From the NCBI GenBank assembly GCA_900320045.1, contig ONQT01000004.1, positions 1 through 64,000 on the forward strand: a DNA stretch of 64,000 nucleotides. Direction: 5' to 3'. How positions within the stretch are numbered: the first letter of the stretch is position 1; each line of letters begins with the position of its first letter. Source of the stretch: an uncultured Prevotellaceae bacterium (GTDB lineage Bacteria; Bacteroidota; Bacteroidia; Bacteroidales; Bacteroidaceae). A program made the position numbers and the translations under genes. Below are positions 50,453 through 59,321 of the stretch, piece by piece. Below the pieces are notes generated by a model. That model was not told where the DNA came from and ran no database searches. It worked only from the letters and a program-made list of their open reading frames with translations.

Positions 50453-52222
50453 TTACATCAGTTTGCCCTTGGCGGCCAGCGTGTCGTAGTTGTTGTTCAG
50501 GTTACGCCAGTCGGTCTTGCTCTGCGGATTGATACCGTTGATATACTTCTCGATGTTGGTATAGCCGTCGCCGTTGCAGTCCTTGACAGCATCGCTGGCG
50601 TCATTGGGGTTCAGACCGTAGCGTGTCTCCCATTCGTCAGGCATACCGTCCATATCGCTGTCCTTGTAGGGCTGCCAGCTCTTGTACTCAGGATAGCCGC
50701 CCATCTGGCGCGGATCGGTGATGATGCCCTGCTTGTAGGAGTCGTTGCCCAGACGGCGATACTTGAAGTAGCCCTGCTCGTTCTGCGACTTGGGGTGCAG
50801 TCCCCACATATTGCCGAAGGGGTTCTGCTTCACGCCCGTCTTCTTCTCCAGCTTGGCCATCTCCTTCTCGTAGTCCTTCACGTAGTATGCCTGACCGGTG
50901 CGGACCTCTTCGCAGATGCGCTGGTCGACAATGTCGCGACAGGGAATGTTGGCGCCTACATTGGCCAGCACCCACTCGTAGGCCTGTTCGGCACCCATCA
51001 CCTTGATATGAGGCATGGCGAAGGGTTCGTTCGAGCGCATCAGAGCCAGCTCGGTCTCGTCAATGGCACCGTCTTTGTCGGCCGTCTGGATGCCACCGTT
51101 CCAGTTGTCCTTAGTCACCTCGGGATAACCCTCCATGACGTTGCCGACAGCATAGATGCGTCCGAACTGCTTGAAGGGGAACAGACCCTCTGAACGGCTC
51201 TCGCTCTTTGTGATGCGATGGCCTACGGGAGAATCCTTCGGGGTCAGAGGACCGGGCTTGTAGTAGTTGTTGATGAAGTTGAACATCGACTTGTACTCGC
51301 CGCCGTCAGCCACACGGTGTACCCAGTTATAGGTGACGTTGTTGACGAAGTTGAACACGCCAGCCCAACCGATACTGGGGTTACGACCTGTATTGTCTGC
51401 CCACAGGTTGCGCATGAAACTGGTGTTCTCGCCACCGATGGTTGAACCGAAGGCGTGGTTCCAAGTGTCCAAAGCCTTGGCCGAGATGGTGTTCTGGATG
51501 GTAACGTTCACCGTCGGCTTCTTCTCCATGGGCTTGCCGTTGTGCTTGTCGAACATGTGGCGGTAGAACGAGATGTTCTCGTCGCAGCCCCATTCGCACG
51601 AGCAGTGGTCAATCATGATGTTGCCCACGGGGTTGCCGCCGAAGGAGTCCTCGCGGTTGGTTACCAGCGTCTCACCGCGACGGAAGCGCATGTGGCGCAC
51701 GATGACGTCGTGTGTGTCCACCTGGAACGACTCACCGGCAATGCAGACACCCTCACCGGGAGCCGTCTGTCCGGCAATAGTAATATAAGGAGCACGCACG
51801 TAGATGGGCGACTTCAGGCGGATGATGCCCGACACGTTGAACACCACGATTCGTGCACCACCCTGCTCACAAGCCCAGCGGAACGAGCCGGGGCCGTCGT
51901 CGTTGAGGTTTGTCACCGTCAGCACCTTGCCGCCGCGACCACCAAAGGTGAACATGCCGCCGCCTTCTGCTCCGGGGAAGGCCGGAATCTGAGCCTGGCG
52001 CAAATCGTAGGGCATACCAGCCCAGGGCACGTAGGGTCGGCCGGCCTTGGCTTCTTCAACGACAATGGGGAAAGCTACCTCCCATGCGGAGTCTGCATGA
52101 GCCTTCCACTGCTTCTTCTGATTGGAAATCAGTTGTTTGGCCTCGTCGGTGAGGTCGGGATATTGCGCGCTGGCCGTCAGCGAGGCCAGACCGGCAATAG
52201 CCAGTAGGAAAATTTTCTTCAT
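50453..52222 (-). CDS. PL1-like pectate lyase
   Basis: A 589-residue exported lyase. Signal peptide 1-19 (ending S-A-Q). The beta-helix begins F-P-G-A-E-G-G-G, with the family signatures G-G-R-G-G-K-V, R-H-M-R-F-R-R-G and H-C-S-C-E-W-G. Members cleave polygalacturonan by beta-elimination. Near the C-terminus is a Ca-binding segment D-S-D-M-D-G-M-P-D-E-W-E and a second D-C-N-G-D-G-Y, like type-3 thrombospondin or EF-hand repeats. It is the first gene of the operon. Confidence 0.88.
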   Translation of the reverse strand: MKKIFLLAIAGLASLTASAQYPDLTDEAKQLISNQKKQWKAHADSAWEVAFPIVVEEAKAGRPYVPWAGMPYDLRQAQIPAFPGAEGGGMFTFGGRGGKVLTVTNLNDDGPGSFRWACEQGGARIVVFNVSGIIRLKSPIYVRAPYITIAGQTAPGEGVCIAGESFQVDTHDVIVRHMRFRRGETLVTNREDSFGGNPVGNIMIDHCSCEWGCDENISFYRHMFDKHNGKPMEKKPTVNVTIQNTISAKALDTWNHAFGSTIGGENTSFMRNLWADNTGRNPSIGWAGVFNFVNNVTYNWVHRVADGGEYKSMFNFINNYYKPGPLTPKDSPVGHRITKSESRSEGLFPFKQFGRIYAVGNVMEGYPEVTKDNWNGGIQTADKDGAIDETELALMRSNEPFAMPHIKVMGAEQAYEWVLANVGANIPCRDIVDQRICEEVRTGQAYYVKDYEKEMAKLEKKTGVKQNPFGNMWGLHPKSQNEQGYFKYRRLGNDSYKQGIITDPRQMGGYPEYKSWQPYKDSDMDGMPDEWETRYGLNPNDASDAVKDCNGDGYTNIEKYINGINPQSKTDWRNLNNNYDTLAAKGKLM

Positions 52223-52406
52223 ATCGATATGTTTAGTTAACTATATTCTGTCTTTTAGACGATTCCCTGATATGATTGTCCCCACAATAAACTTTTTTTA
52301 GCACATGGGTGAACGTTGTCCGTCTCTGACAGCCACCAAGAGGGGCTAAAGTACAAAAAAACAAAAAAATTACCAGCCTTCTCGTACAACCTTGGCAAAA
52401 AAGTGT

Positions 52407-52414
52407 TATCTTTG
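52407..52414 (+). promoter_or_regulatory. -7 box of the AraC-type regulator
   Basis: TATCTTTG followed by C lies 57 bp before the ATG at 52472. No well-placed TTTGG at -33 was found. Confidence 0.5.
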
Positions 52415-52471
52415 CACACGAAACCCATTCTAATAACAAGCATACACATCGTTTAAAACACACCATAGGCC

Positions 52472-53587
52472 ATGTATCAACAGTCGATTCCTCAAGACCT
52501 CGCCTTTTATATGCTGTACGGAGCTTCAGCCATGCAGTCGCTCATAGCGTGCATCTATCTGTTGTTCCGGCAAGGCAACGCCTTTTCCACCGATGTGACG
52601 CCACCCGTCCGTCTGCGCCGCTGGACGGCAGCCTTCTTTGCGGGCATGACGCTCAGCCACCTGTGGTATCTGCCGGTGGCCTCGCCCGTTTATAACTTTG
52701 ACGCCATCCAGAGCTACTTAGTCGGTGGGCTGCTCGACAGTTTGACGGTATTTCCCCTGGCCATCATCATCATGTTTGTCATGCTGCAGGATCGCAAGCG
52801 ACCGCTATGGCCTGTCGTCCTGATGGTGTCACCCCTTTGCTTCGGCATGGCGTGGTGCCTCCTTGTTCATAGCGCCGCTCCCATACAGTGGTTGTATTTG
52901 TACATCCCGCTGCTGGGCTTGGGCTTAATCGTCTATCTCGTCTGCGAGGTCAGACGCTACGGCCGCTGGCTGCGCGACAACTTTGTCGACCTGGAGCACA
53001 AGGAGCTGTGGCAGAGCTACCTGATCATGGCCCTCATTCTGTCGCTGTTCGGCTTCTATGTGTTCGGACTTGGGGTTACGTGCTACGAATACGTCGTTCA
53101 GGTGTTCGACATCATCGTGGTAGGTTTTCTCCTGTGGCGCATAGAGACGCTGAGCGACCTGAGCATCCAGCAGTCGCAGTCCTTCACCGCTGAGGAAGAG
53201 GCAGCAGTCGACGAGCTTCTGGAGGGTGGCGAGCTCACTTCCGCCAACTACGATGCCGTCGGTCTTCTGTTGCAGAAGCGATGCATCGACACCCATCTCT
53301 ATCTGGAGCACGACCTGACGCTGATACAGTTGGCCAAGCTGATTGGCACCAACCGCTCGTATCTCAGCCAATATTTCGCCAGTCAGAATACGACGTACAA
53401 CGCTTACATCAACGACCTGCGCATTCAGCATTTCATGAATCTTTACCGTCAGGCCATTGCCGATGGTCGGGATTTCACCGCCCTGCAGCTGGCAACCGAC
53501 AGCGGCTACCGCAGTTACAGCACCTTCTCGCTTGCCTTCAAGCGCCAGATGGGAATGTCGGTGAGCCTCTGGATGAAAAGCCAGTGA
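52472..53587 (+). CDS. Membrane-bound AraC-family transcriptional regulator
   Basis: A 371-residue protein. Residues 1-235 contain six or seven membrane helices (Y-M-L-Y-G-A-S-A-M-Q-S-L, P-L-A-I-I-I-M-F-V-M-L, L-I-M-A-L-I-L-S-L-F-G-F). Residues 265-371 are an AraC double helix-turn-helix: L-T-L-I-Q-L-A-K-L-I-G-T-N-R-S-Y-L-S-Q-Y-F, then F-T-A-L-Q-L-A-T-D-S-G-Y-R-S-Y-S-T-F-S-L-A-F-K. It is divergent from the pectin operon and upstream of the MACPF cluster, so it could control either. Confidence 0.9.
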   Translation: MYQQSIPQDLAFYMLYGASAMQSLIACIYLLFRQGNAFSTDVTPPVRLRRWTAAFFAGMTLSHLWYLPVASPVYNFDAIQSYLVGGLLDSLTVFPLAIIIMFVMLQDRKRPLWPVVLMVSPLCFGMAWCLLVHSAAPIQWLYLYIPLLGLGLIVYLVCEVRRYGRWLRDNFVDLEHKELWQSYLIMALILSLFGFYVFGLGVTCYEYVVQVFDIIVVGFLLWRIETLSDLSIQQSQSFTAEEEAAVDELLEGGELTSANYDAVGLLLQKRCIDTHLYLEHDLTLIQLAKLIGTNRSYLSQYFASQNTTYNAYINDLRIQHFMNLYRQAIADGRDFTALQLATDSGYRSYSTFSLAFKRQMGMSVSLWMKSQ

Positions 53588-53871
53588 GGTCCGTTTTCTT
53601 GTGTCATCATCATTTTGAGTGTGGACCGTTCGGACGGCTGTTGAGAAGTATTCTCGTGGCCTTTGAGAACATGTTCCGTTGAAATGGGGTGAAAATGAAG
53701 CTGACATTCGTTGGAATGGGAAGTTTTCTTGTCTGTGTTTTCGTGAAGGAACTGCTGGGCGGACGGTTTTTCTGTGTGCGGACACTATTTTTAACAGGGT
53801 GGTGGTGACTCTCAAAATCGTAAAAATCAGTCTCAAAATCGTCAAAAAATGGGTTTGACGGCGTTTTAGGG
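53588..53871 (+). promoter_or_regulatory. Non-coding stretch with direct repeats upstream of the MACPF operon
   Basis: No gene is supported here. TCTCAAAATCGT occurs twice (53810-53821 and 53831-53842), 21 bp apart, two helical turns, ending 30 bp before the -33 element. This is a plausible regulator-binding site. The rest shows no clear feature. Confidence 0.55.
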
Positions 53872-53902
53872 TTTGGTAATTTTAAATAATATGTTATCTT
53901 TG
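53872..53902 (+). promoter_or_regulatory. Consensus promoter of the MACPF cluster
   Basis: TTTGG at 53872-53876 and TATCTTTG at 53895-53902 are separated by 18 bp. The leader to the first start codon is about 95-100 nt. No other consensus promoter or terminator was seen in the gaps between the six genes. Confidence 0.85.
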
Positions 53903-54002
53903 CACTATAGTTTATTACTGAACTAAAACAACTGTTAAAGGATTTTTCACAAAATCTCTCGATACGAATGAATAAATTTTAATTAATACAAACTAAAAAA
54001 CA

Positions 54003-55508
54003 ATGCTTATGAAAAAAATGGCAAAACAGCTTTTCGCAGCTGCAGTGGCTTTCGCAGCCCTTACCGCTTGTTCTGATTCTAACTTCAACGAAGTAGAGGC
54101 CGGTGCGCCCGCTTTTAATGGCTCTCAGCAGGCTATGAATACGGCCGTGCTGACCGATGCAAACAATCAGAAGGTTTCAAGTGTCTCTTCTAATTTTGGC
54201 ACTTATTATCTGGACATCAAGACAGATGGTGTTTGGTATATCGAGCCCAGTAACAACATGGAGTTCACTCCTACCAGAACGTTTGGTAAGGGTAGTGCTC
54301 GTATACCTGTTCTGATTGGTAATAACTGGGCGGAGGCTCGTCAGTTGTCTTACAAGGTGAACTTCGTCAATGAAGGTAGCAGCATGCGTCGTGCCGGTGA
54401 GTCAAACACTCAGACCGTGATTCAGGAGTCAAGCACCGATCTGGCTAACTTCAGCAAGATTATCGACTCGAACAAATTTGTCGGCTATGGTTATAATTTT
54501 ACCAAGCACAAGACTCCTGAATTGTGCACTGGCCAACCGGTTTTCAATATGGAAGCACTCAATGGCGATTCTTCTCTTGTCAAGAATGGTTATTCACCCC
54601 ATGCAGAGGAAGATTATTTCTACGCTCACAGCCAGGAGGTCCTGGATAAGGTTGTTGCTGTCAATGGTCATCCTGGTGGAAACTTCGGTGCTGTCAAGTT
54701 GAAATTAGATTTAGACAACGTGAATGTTACCCGCAAAACTAACTTTGAAATGACCGTCATGCAGAAGTCATTGACTCGTTCGTTTTACAGCCGTGAGCTT
54801 ATATGGACCAAAGCGTTGCTTAAAAATGGAGCATTTAGTGACGCAAACTTCAGTGAAGGTTTCAAATATTACAAGAAGCGTTTCATCGAACAGTGTAAAG
54901 CTGTCAACGGTGATACCGCCATATTAAAGAAAGGCGCTGCTAAAGAATTTTTCGATGTTATCGGTACACATTTCGTTAATAAAGCTATGTTAGGCTGTGC
55001 ACTTGACTATAGAATGGCTGTTGCCGCAACCAAAGCCTCGAAAGCCACAGACGTGAAGGCCGCTCTTGACTTTAAGTGGAAGCAGCAGGTGAAAGACACT
55101 GCCAAGGTTGACTCTGCTCAACTGGATAGTCTTAAAAAATTACTCCCAGACAGTGTGAGAAAGAACTTCGTGTTCCAGGGTGGTGTTGCCGTTAAAGATT
55201 CTACATTCAGTGCAGCTTCCTCTACCTTTGCACAGTGCAAGTCGCGTGGCAATGAGGTAGGAAAGATAACCATCCTCACCAATGGTGGCACGCTCAACAG
55301 TGCTGACTTGGCAGAGTGGATGCTTAGCTATAGCCCAGAAAAAGCTGTGATGACTGAGATGGTAGTTCAGCCTATCTACCGACTCTTTGATGATAGCACC
55401 AATGCAGATCCCGACGAAAAGGTTGCTTATAAATGTCTCAAAGATATAATCGATAAAGAATATAGTCTCGAACCTGCACAGGACGGTTTTGGCAAGCTCA
55501 AAGAGTAA
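54003..55508 (+). CDS. MACPF-type lipoprotein 1 with BACON-like N-terminal domain
   Basis: A 501-residue exported lipoprotein (lipobox L-T-A-C near residue 24). Residues about 45-130 form a beta-rich domain (F-G-T-Y-Y-L-D-I-K, I-G-N-N-W-A-E-A-R) like BACON or Ig modules. The C-terminal part carries the paralogue motif G-Y-G-Y and a MACPF-like signature F-D-V-I-G-T-H-F-V-N-K-A-M-L-G near residue 320. MACPF proteins insert membrane-spanning hairpins to form pores, or bind membranes. The start may be ATG 54003, 54009 or 54018. It is the first gene of the cluster, 45 bp before gene 2. Confidence 0.8.
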   Translation: MLMKKMAKQLFAAAVAFAALTACSDSNFNEVEAGAPAFNGSQQAMNTAVLTDANNQKVSSVSSNFGTYYLDIKTDGVWYIEPSNNMEFTPTRTFGKGSARIPVLIGNNWAEARQLSYKVNFVNEGSSMRRAGESNTQTVIQESSTDLANFSKIIDSNKFVGYGYNFTKHKTPELCTGQPVFNMEALNGDSSLVKNGYSPHAEEDYFYAHSQEVLDKVVAVNGHPGGNFGAVKLKLDLDNVNVTRKTNFEMTVMQKSLTRSFYSRELIWTKALLKNGAFSDANFSEGFKYYKKRFIEQCKAVNGDTAILKKGAAKEFFDVIGTHFVNKAMLGCALDYRMAVAATKASKATDVKAALDFKWKQQVKDTAKVDSAQLDSLKKLLPDSVRKNFVFQGGVAVKDSTFSAASSTFAQCKSRGNEVGKITILTNGGTLNSADLAEWMLSYSPEKAVMTEMVVQPIYRLFDDSTNADPDEKVAYKCLKDIIDKEYSLEPAQDGFGKLKE

Positions 55509-55553
55509 CGCCTAAAATCGAAATAGTTTTTACACCCGGTTTAGACTGTTAAA

Positions 55554-56990
55554 ATGATTGCAAATATGAATAGGAACATATCTTACTCGGTACTGGTGCT
55601 TGTTGCCGCCCTTGCGGCAGCATGCTCCGGTAGCGAGGATATGGTAAGCAATGAGGTGGCTGGCGGCGAGGGCAGCAATGCTCCGTTTGCCATTCTCGGA
55701 ACCTCCGGGCAAGGCGTCGTGAATACAGGCGCCTCCTATGGGGAGTACACAGCCTTCATCAACGTGCCGGGCAAATGGTCAATAGCAACTTCTAAAGGAC
55801 TGGCGAATATCTATCCGTCATCCGGCGAAGGTCCCACGACGGCCGTCCTTCAGGTCGGTGAGAACTGGGGAGCGATGCGCGAGAATGTGCTGACGCTCGT
55901 GACTGAGGACGCATCCGCCGAGGGTGCATCCAGACGAGCAGGCGACGCCAATGAGTATAAGTTGTCTATCGTTCAGACGAGCAGTCCCGAGTTGGAGTCC
56001 ATCTCGAAAGTGTTCTCTGCCAACAAGGGTGCCGGCTATAGCTACATGCCCGGTGGCGAATATTGTGACGGAGCCCATCTTCAGTTGTTCAACCTCGTCA
56101 CGCTTGACAGCATCCAGCGTGCCACAGGGGTTTTGCTGATATCCGACGCCATATTCCCACAGAGCATCGAAGAGGTTATCACAGCTGACAGTGAGGATGC
56201 CCTCATCAAAAGCCTTACCGTCAATGCCTCGGCCAGCATCGACTATAGTGCGGTGAAGAGCAAGGGTAAAGGCGGCAGTGGCAGCGGCAGTATCGGTGTC
56301 GATGTGGGAAAAGGTCATGAGGAGAAATCTAAGAACAAGTACGCCCTCAAACGAAAGTTGACCACCCAGTTCACCCGTGAGATTTACTACATGAATATCA
56401 TGGCTCTGCTGAAAAAAGCCACCACGCGTGAAGAGAAGATCAAACTGCTGTCACCAGGCTTTTACTCCGTTCAGGATGAATTTGCCAAGGATATTGCTGC
56501 CGCGAAAGACAAACCCAGCAGGCAGTACGAAATCTGCGACAGGTTCTTGGATGCTGTTGGTCCATGCTTCATCAGCAAGTCGGCGATGGGTTCCGTGCTC
56601 GACTATCAGATTAGTGTCGACAGCACGCTGCTTCGCGACACGTTGAATGTCAAGGTGGCTCTCGAAGTCAGCTTCCAGACCAAAATCAAGAATAAGGACG
56701 TAGGTGGTAAGGGCTCTTTCGATATTGGCGTTTCCAAGGAAGCCAGCGATTTGAAGAGTAAGACGACAGCCACTGTCAAGGTGCGTGGCGGTGATGTGAG
56801 CCAGGTATGTGTGCTGGTCACCGGCGGTACGCTGGAGAATAGTGATGTCACGGCTTGGCAGAACAGTTGCACTCCCTCCATGGCCGCCATGGTTGATATG
56901 TCGCTGGTACCCATCTATGTGCTCGTTGCCGATGACTATGCCCGTGGAGTATTGACGGGATACTTTCAGTTAAAAACAGGAACGCAATGA
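55554..56990 (+). CDS. MACPF-type lipoprotein 2 with BACON-like N-terminal domain
   Basis: A 478-residue lipoprotein (lipobox A-A-A-C near residue 25). The N-terminal beta domain matches that of gene 1 (G-E-N-W-G-A-M-R, then R-R-A-G-D), and the motif G-Y-S-Y with L-F-N-L-V-T-L-D-S-I is shared across the cluster. The MACPF signature is altered to L-D-A-V-G-P-C-F-I-S-K-S-A-M-G. A Gly/Ser/Lys-rich stretch lies near residues 235-260. The C-terminal V-R-G-G-D-V block is conserved with genes 3 and 4. Start 55554 or 55566. Confidence 0.75.
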   Translation: MIANMNRNISYSVLVLVAALAAACSGSEDMVSNEVAGGEGSNAPFAILGTSGQGVVNTGASYGEYTAFINVPGKWSIATSKGLANIYPSSGEGPTTAVLQVGENWGAMRENVLTLVTEDASAEGASRRAGDANEYKLSIVQTSSPELESISKVFSANKGAGYSYMPGGEYCDGAHLQLFNLVTLDSIQRATGVLLISDAIFPQSIEEVITADSEDALIKSLTVNASASIDYSAVKSKGKGGSGSGSIGVDVGKGHEEKSKNKYALKRKLTTQFTREIYYMNIMALLKKATTREEKIKLLSPGFYSVQDEFAKDIAAAKDKPSRQYEICDRFLDAVGPCFISKSAMGSVLDYQISVDSTLLRDTLNVKVALEVSFQTKIKNKDVGGKGSFDIGVSKEASDLKSKTTATVKVRGGDVSQVCVLVTGGTLENSDVTAWQNSCTPSMAAMVDMSLVPIYVLVADDYARGVLTGYFQLKTGTQ

Positions 56991-57017
56991 CGTCTGTACG
57001 TGAATAATCAAAATCAT

Positions 57018-58100
57018 ATGATGAACCGTATATATTATATGCTCCTTCTGGCCTTAGTCCTTGGAACAGCTTCTTGTACCAAGGATGAAGAGCTGTCAGA
57101 TGCAGCTGGCAAGAACCGTGCTCCTGCTGCACAGCCGACCTATGTTTCCCGCCTGTTGGCACCTCCGGGCTTTGAGCGCGGCGTGGGCTATGCTTATGCC
57201 ACAGGTGCCGAGTATCTGGATGGAGTTACCTTCAACATCTTCAACCTCAACTATCTGGACTCCATCCAGTATGTCAAGGGATTGAACTTCGTCAGCGACG
57301 ATTATACGCCGTATAGCGAGGAGCAGGTGATTACCGGCGAGACACGCAGCGCTGTGTCCAAGCAGTTGGCTCTGTCTGCCAGCGTTGGTGTCAACGTCAT
57401 TGTGGCAGACATCAGCGTGACGGGTAATTTCTCTAAGGGAAGCGTCAAGGAGAGCGAGTCCATGTTTGCCATGAAGCGCACCAAACGCGTCGCATACAGC
57501 CGCGACCTGCAGTACAAGAACATCATCATGTACTACAAGGAAACAGGTGACAGCATGGTGTTTGCACCAGGATTCTATGCCGACTGGAAACTGCTGGAGG
57601 GCAACAACGTCAAGGAGGGAGACGTCAGCAACAAGATGGTTCTGGACTTCGTGAACAAATGGGGTCGCGGCTTCGTGGCCCGTTCGTTCATGGGAGGCGT
57701 GTTAGAGTATACCTTGCAGATTGAAAAGTCTGCACTCACCGAGACTATGAGTGCCGGTATGGCACTCAATGCCAGCATTGGAATTCTTGTCGGTGTCGAG
57801 GCATCAACCAGCACGCAGACCGAGCAGTTCAGCAAGGTATCCCGCGACCGCTACAACCTGGACATCCATGTCCGCGGCGGCAATGTTCAGGCTGTCACCG
57901 AGATATTGTCAGGAGTCCACCCTGCCCCCCAGGGCATCAAGGAGTGGATGGAAAGTGTCAACTTCCCTCCCGTTCCCGAAAGCGAGAAACTGAAGCAGTG
58001 TGCGCTCACCGACGTGAAGATAGCATCCATGGCTAATCTCTTTACAGGAAAGGTGCAAGACCGTGTGAATTACATTTTGCGTACCAATGGGACGAAATAG
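57018..58100 (+). CDS. MACPF-type lipoprotein 3
   Basis: About 360 residues; start ATG 57018 or 57021. Lipobox G-T-A-S-C. No BACON-like domain; the mature protein begins with the shared G-Y-A-Y motif and I-F-N-L-N-Y-L-D-S-I, similar to gene 2. The signature reads V-N-K-W-G-R-G-F-V-A-R-S-F-M-G-G, retaining the end G-G but not T-H. The C-terminal block V-R-G-G-N-V matches genes 2 and 4. It is the shortest member and has no obvious cytolytic hairpin that I can identify. Confidence 0.75.
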   Translation: MMNRIYYMLLLALVLGTASCTKDEELSDAAGKNRAPAAQPTYVSRLLAPPGFERGVGYAYATGAEYLDGVTFNIFNLNYLDSIQYVKGLNFVSDDYTPYSEEQVITGETRSAVSKQLALSASVGVNVIVADISVTGNFSKGSVKESESMFAMKRTKRVAYSRDLQYKNIIMYYKETGDSMVFAPGFYADWKLLEGNNVKEGDVSNKMVLDFVNKWGRGFVARSFMGGVLEYTLQIEKSALTETMSAGMALNASIGILVGVEASTSTQTEQFSKVSRDRYNLDIHVRGGNVQAVTEILSGVHPAPQGIKEWMESVNFPPVPESEKLKQCALTDVKIASMANLFTGKVQDRVNYILRTNGTK

Positions 58101-58121
58101 GCAAGAAAACAGGAATTAGGT

Positions 58122-59321
58122 ATGAAGTACACCTTATTATATATATTTATAGCAGCAGGCATGTTGACAATGGCATCATGCAGCAATGACGATGATGCGC
58201 CCGTTGCCAGTGAGCCAACGAAGGGTCTCAAGATTCCCGAGGACGCTTTAAAGCCTATTTCATGGCTGAGCAGAGCTTATAGTCCTGAAGACATCAAGGC
58301 TGTTGAAGATGACATCAGCGCCATCCGTGGTGCCGGCTATACCTATAGGGATAATGCAAACTATAGTGTCGGTACCGATATGGAGGTGTTCAATACGCGT
58401 AACCTGCGTAATCTGGAGAAGAAGTACATGACCTCTTTTCTGGTCGACGACTACAATCCCGCTTCCGACCAGCAGTTCTTCTACAGCACCAGCGTCAAGG
58501 CCTTGAAGGACTCTCTGGCACTCGACATCGGCATAGGTTTTGGAGCAGGTATGTTCTCGGTCGATGTGGATGTAGCCTTCAACAAGAAGAGCTTCTCTAC
58601 CCAGAAGAGCTACTATTCGATGATGCGCCTGAAGCAGAGCTATTTCTCGCGCGACCTCAACTACCTGAACCTGCGCGCACTGGTTTCCAACGCCGTAGCT
58701 AACTCATCGGTCGCCAACACCTACGTCAGCATTGACGCTGACTCTCTGGCCAAGGTCGTACCCCTGTTCAAAGAGGTCTATGCCCCCGGTTTCGCCGATG
58801 TGATGCAGAAATTTGTCCGCAAGGTCCATTCCGCTTCGTCAGCATATACTGCCAGCGGTTACTGCCGTGAATTTATCGAGGAGATAGGTTCCGGTTTCGT
58901 GAAACGCTCCGTGTTAGGCTGCTCGCTGGACTATTACAACACGACCTCCATGGACTCCGTGTCTTCTTCGCTCGACGTGAAGGTGGCCCTGGAGTTGTCT
59001 GTTCAGATTAAATTTGTCAACATCCGTACCAATATCAGTACCGACTACAAGGAAGCTGCCGAGAAGTGCAACCGTAATTCAGAGAGTCATATCACCGCCC
59101 GTGGTGGCGATGTATCGCTCGTGACGGCTTTCACCACTGGTCAGGAAGCAAAGATAGACTCGCTGACACTGAAGAAGTGGCAGGCTACGGTGACACCGAA
59201 GGATGCAGCACTCATCGATATCCGACTCGTACCTATCTACGAGGTGATATACGATGCCAAGGCACGTAACATACTGAAAAGCTACATGGATAAATCATTA
59301 CGCAACTACGAAGATGACTGA
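58122..59321 (+). CDS. MACPF-type lipoprotein 4
   Basis: A 399-residue lipoprotein (lipobox M-A-S-C). Shared motif G-Y-T-Y with V-F-N-T-R-N-L. Signature changed to I-E-E-I-G-S-G-F-V-K-R-S-V-L-G. The C-terminal A-R-G-G-D-V-S-L-V-T block and I-D-I-R-L-V-P-I-Y end match genes 2 and 6. Its stop overlaps the start of gene 5 by 8 bp, which couples their translation. Confidence 0.75.
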   Translation: MKYTLLYIFIAAGMLTMASCSNDDDAPVASEPTKGLKIPEDALKPISWLSRAYSPEDIKAVEDDISAIRGAGYTYRDNANYSVGTDMEVFNTRNLRNLEKKYMTSFLVDDYNPASDQQFFYSTSVKALKDSLALDIGIGFGAGMFSVDVDVAFNKKSFSTQKSYYSMMRLKQSYFSRDLNYLNLRALVSNAVANSSVANTYVSIDADSLAKVVPLFKEVYAPGFADVMQKFVRKVHSASSAYTASGYCREFIEEIGSGFVKRSVLGCSLDYYNTTSMDSVSSSLDVKVALELSVQIKFVNIRTNISTDYKEAAEKCNRNSESHITARGGDVSLVTAFTTGQEAKIDSLTLKKWQATVTPKDAALIDIRLVPIYEVIYDAKARNILKSYMDKSLRNYEDD

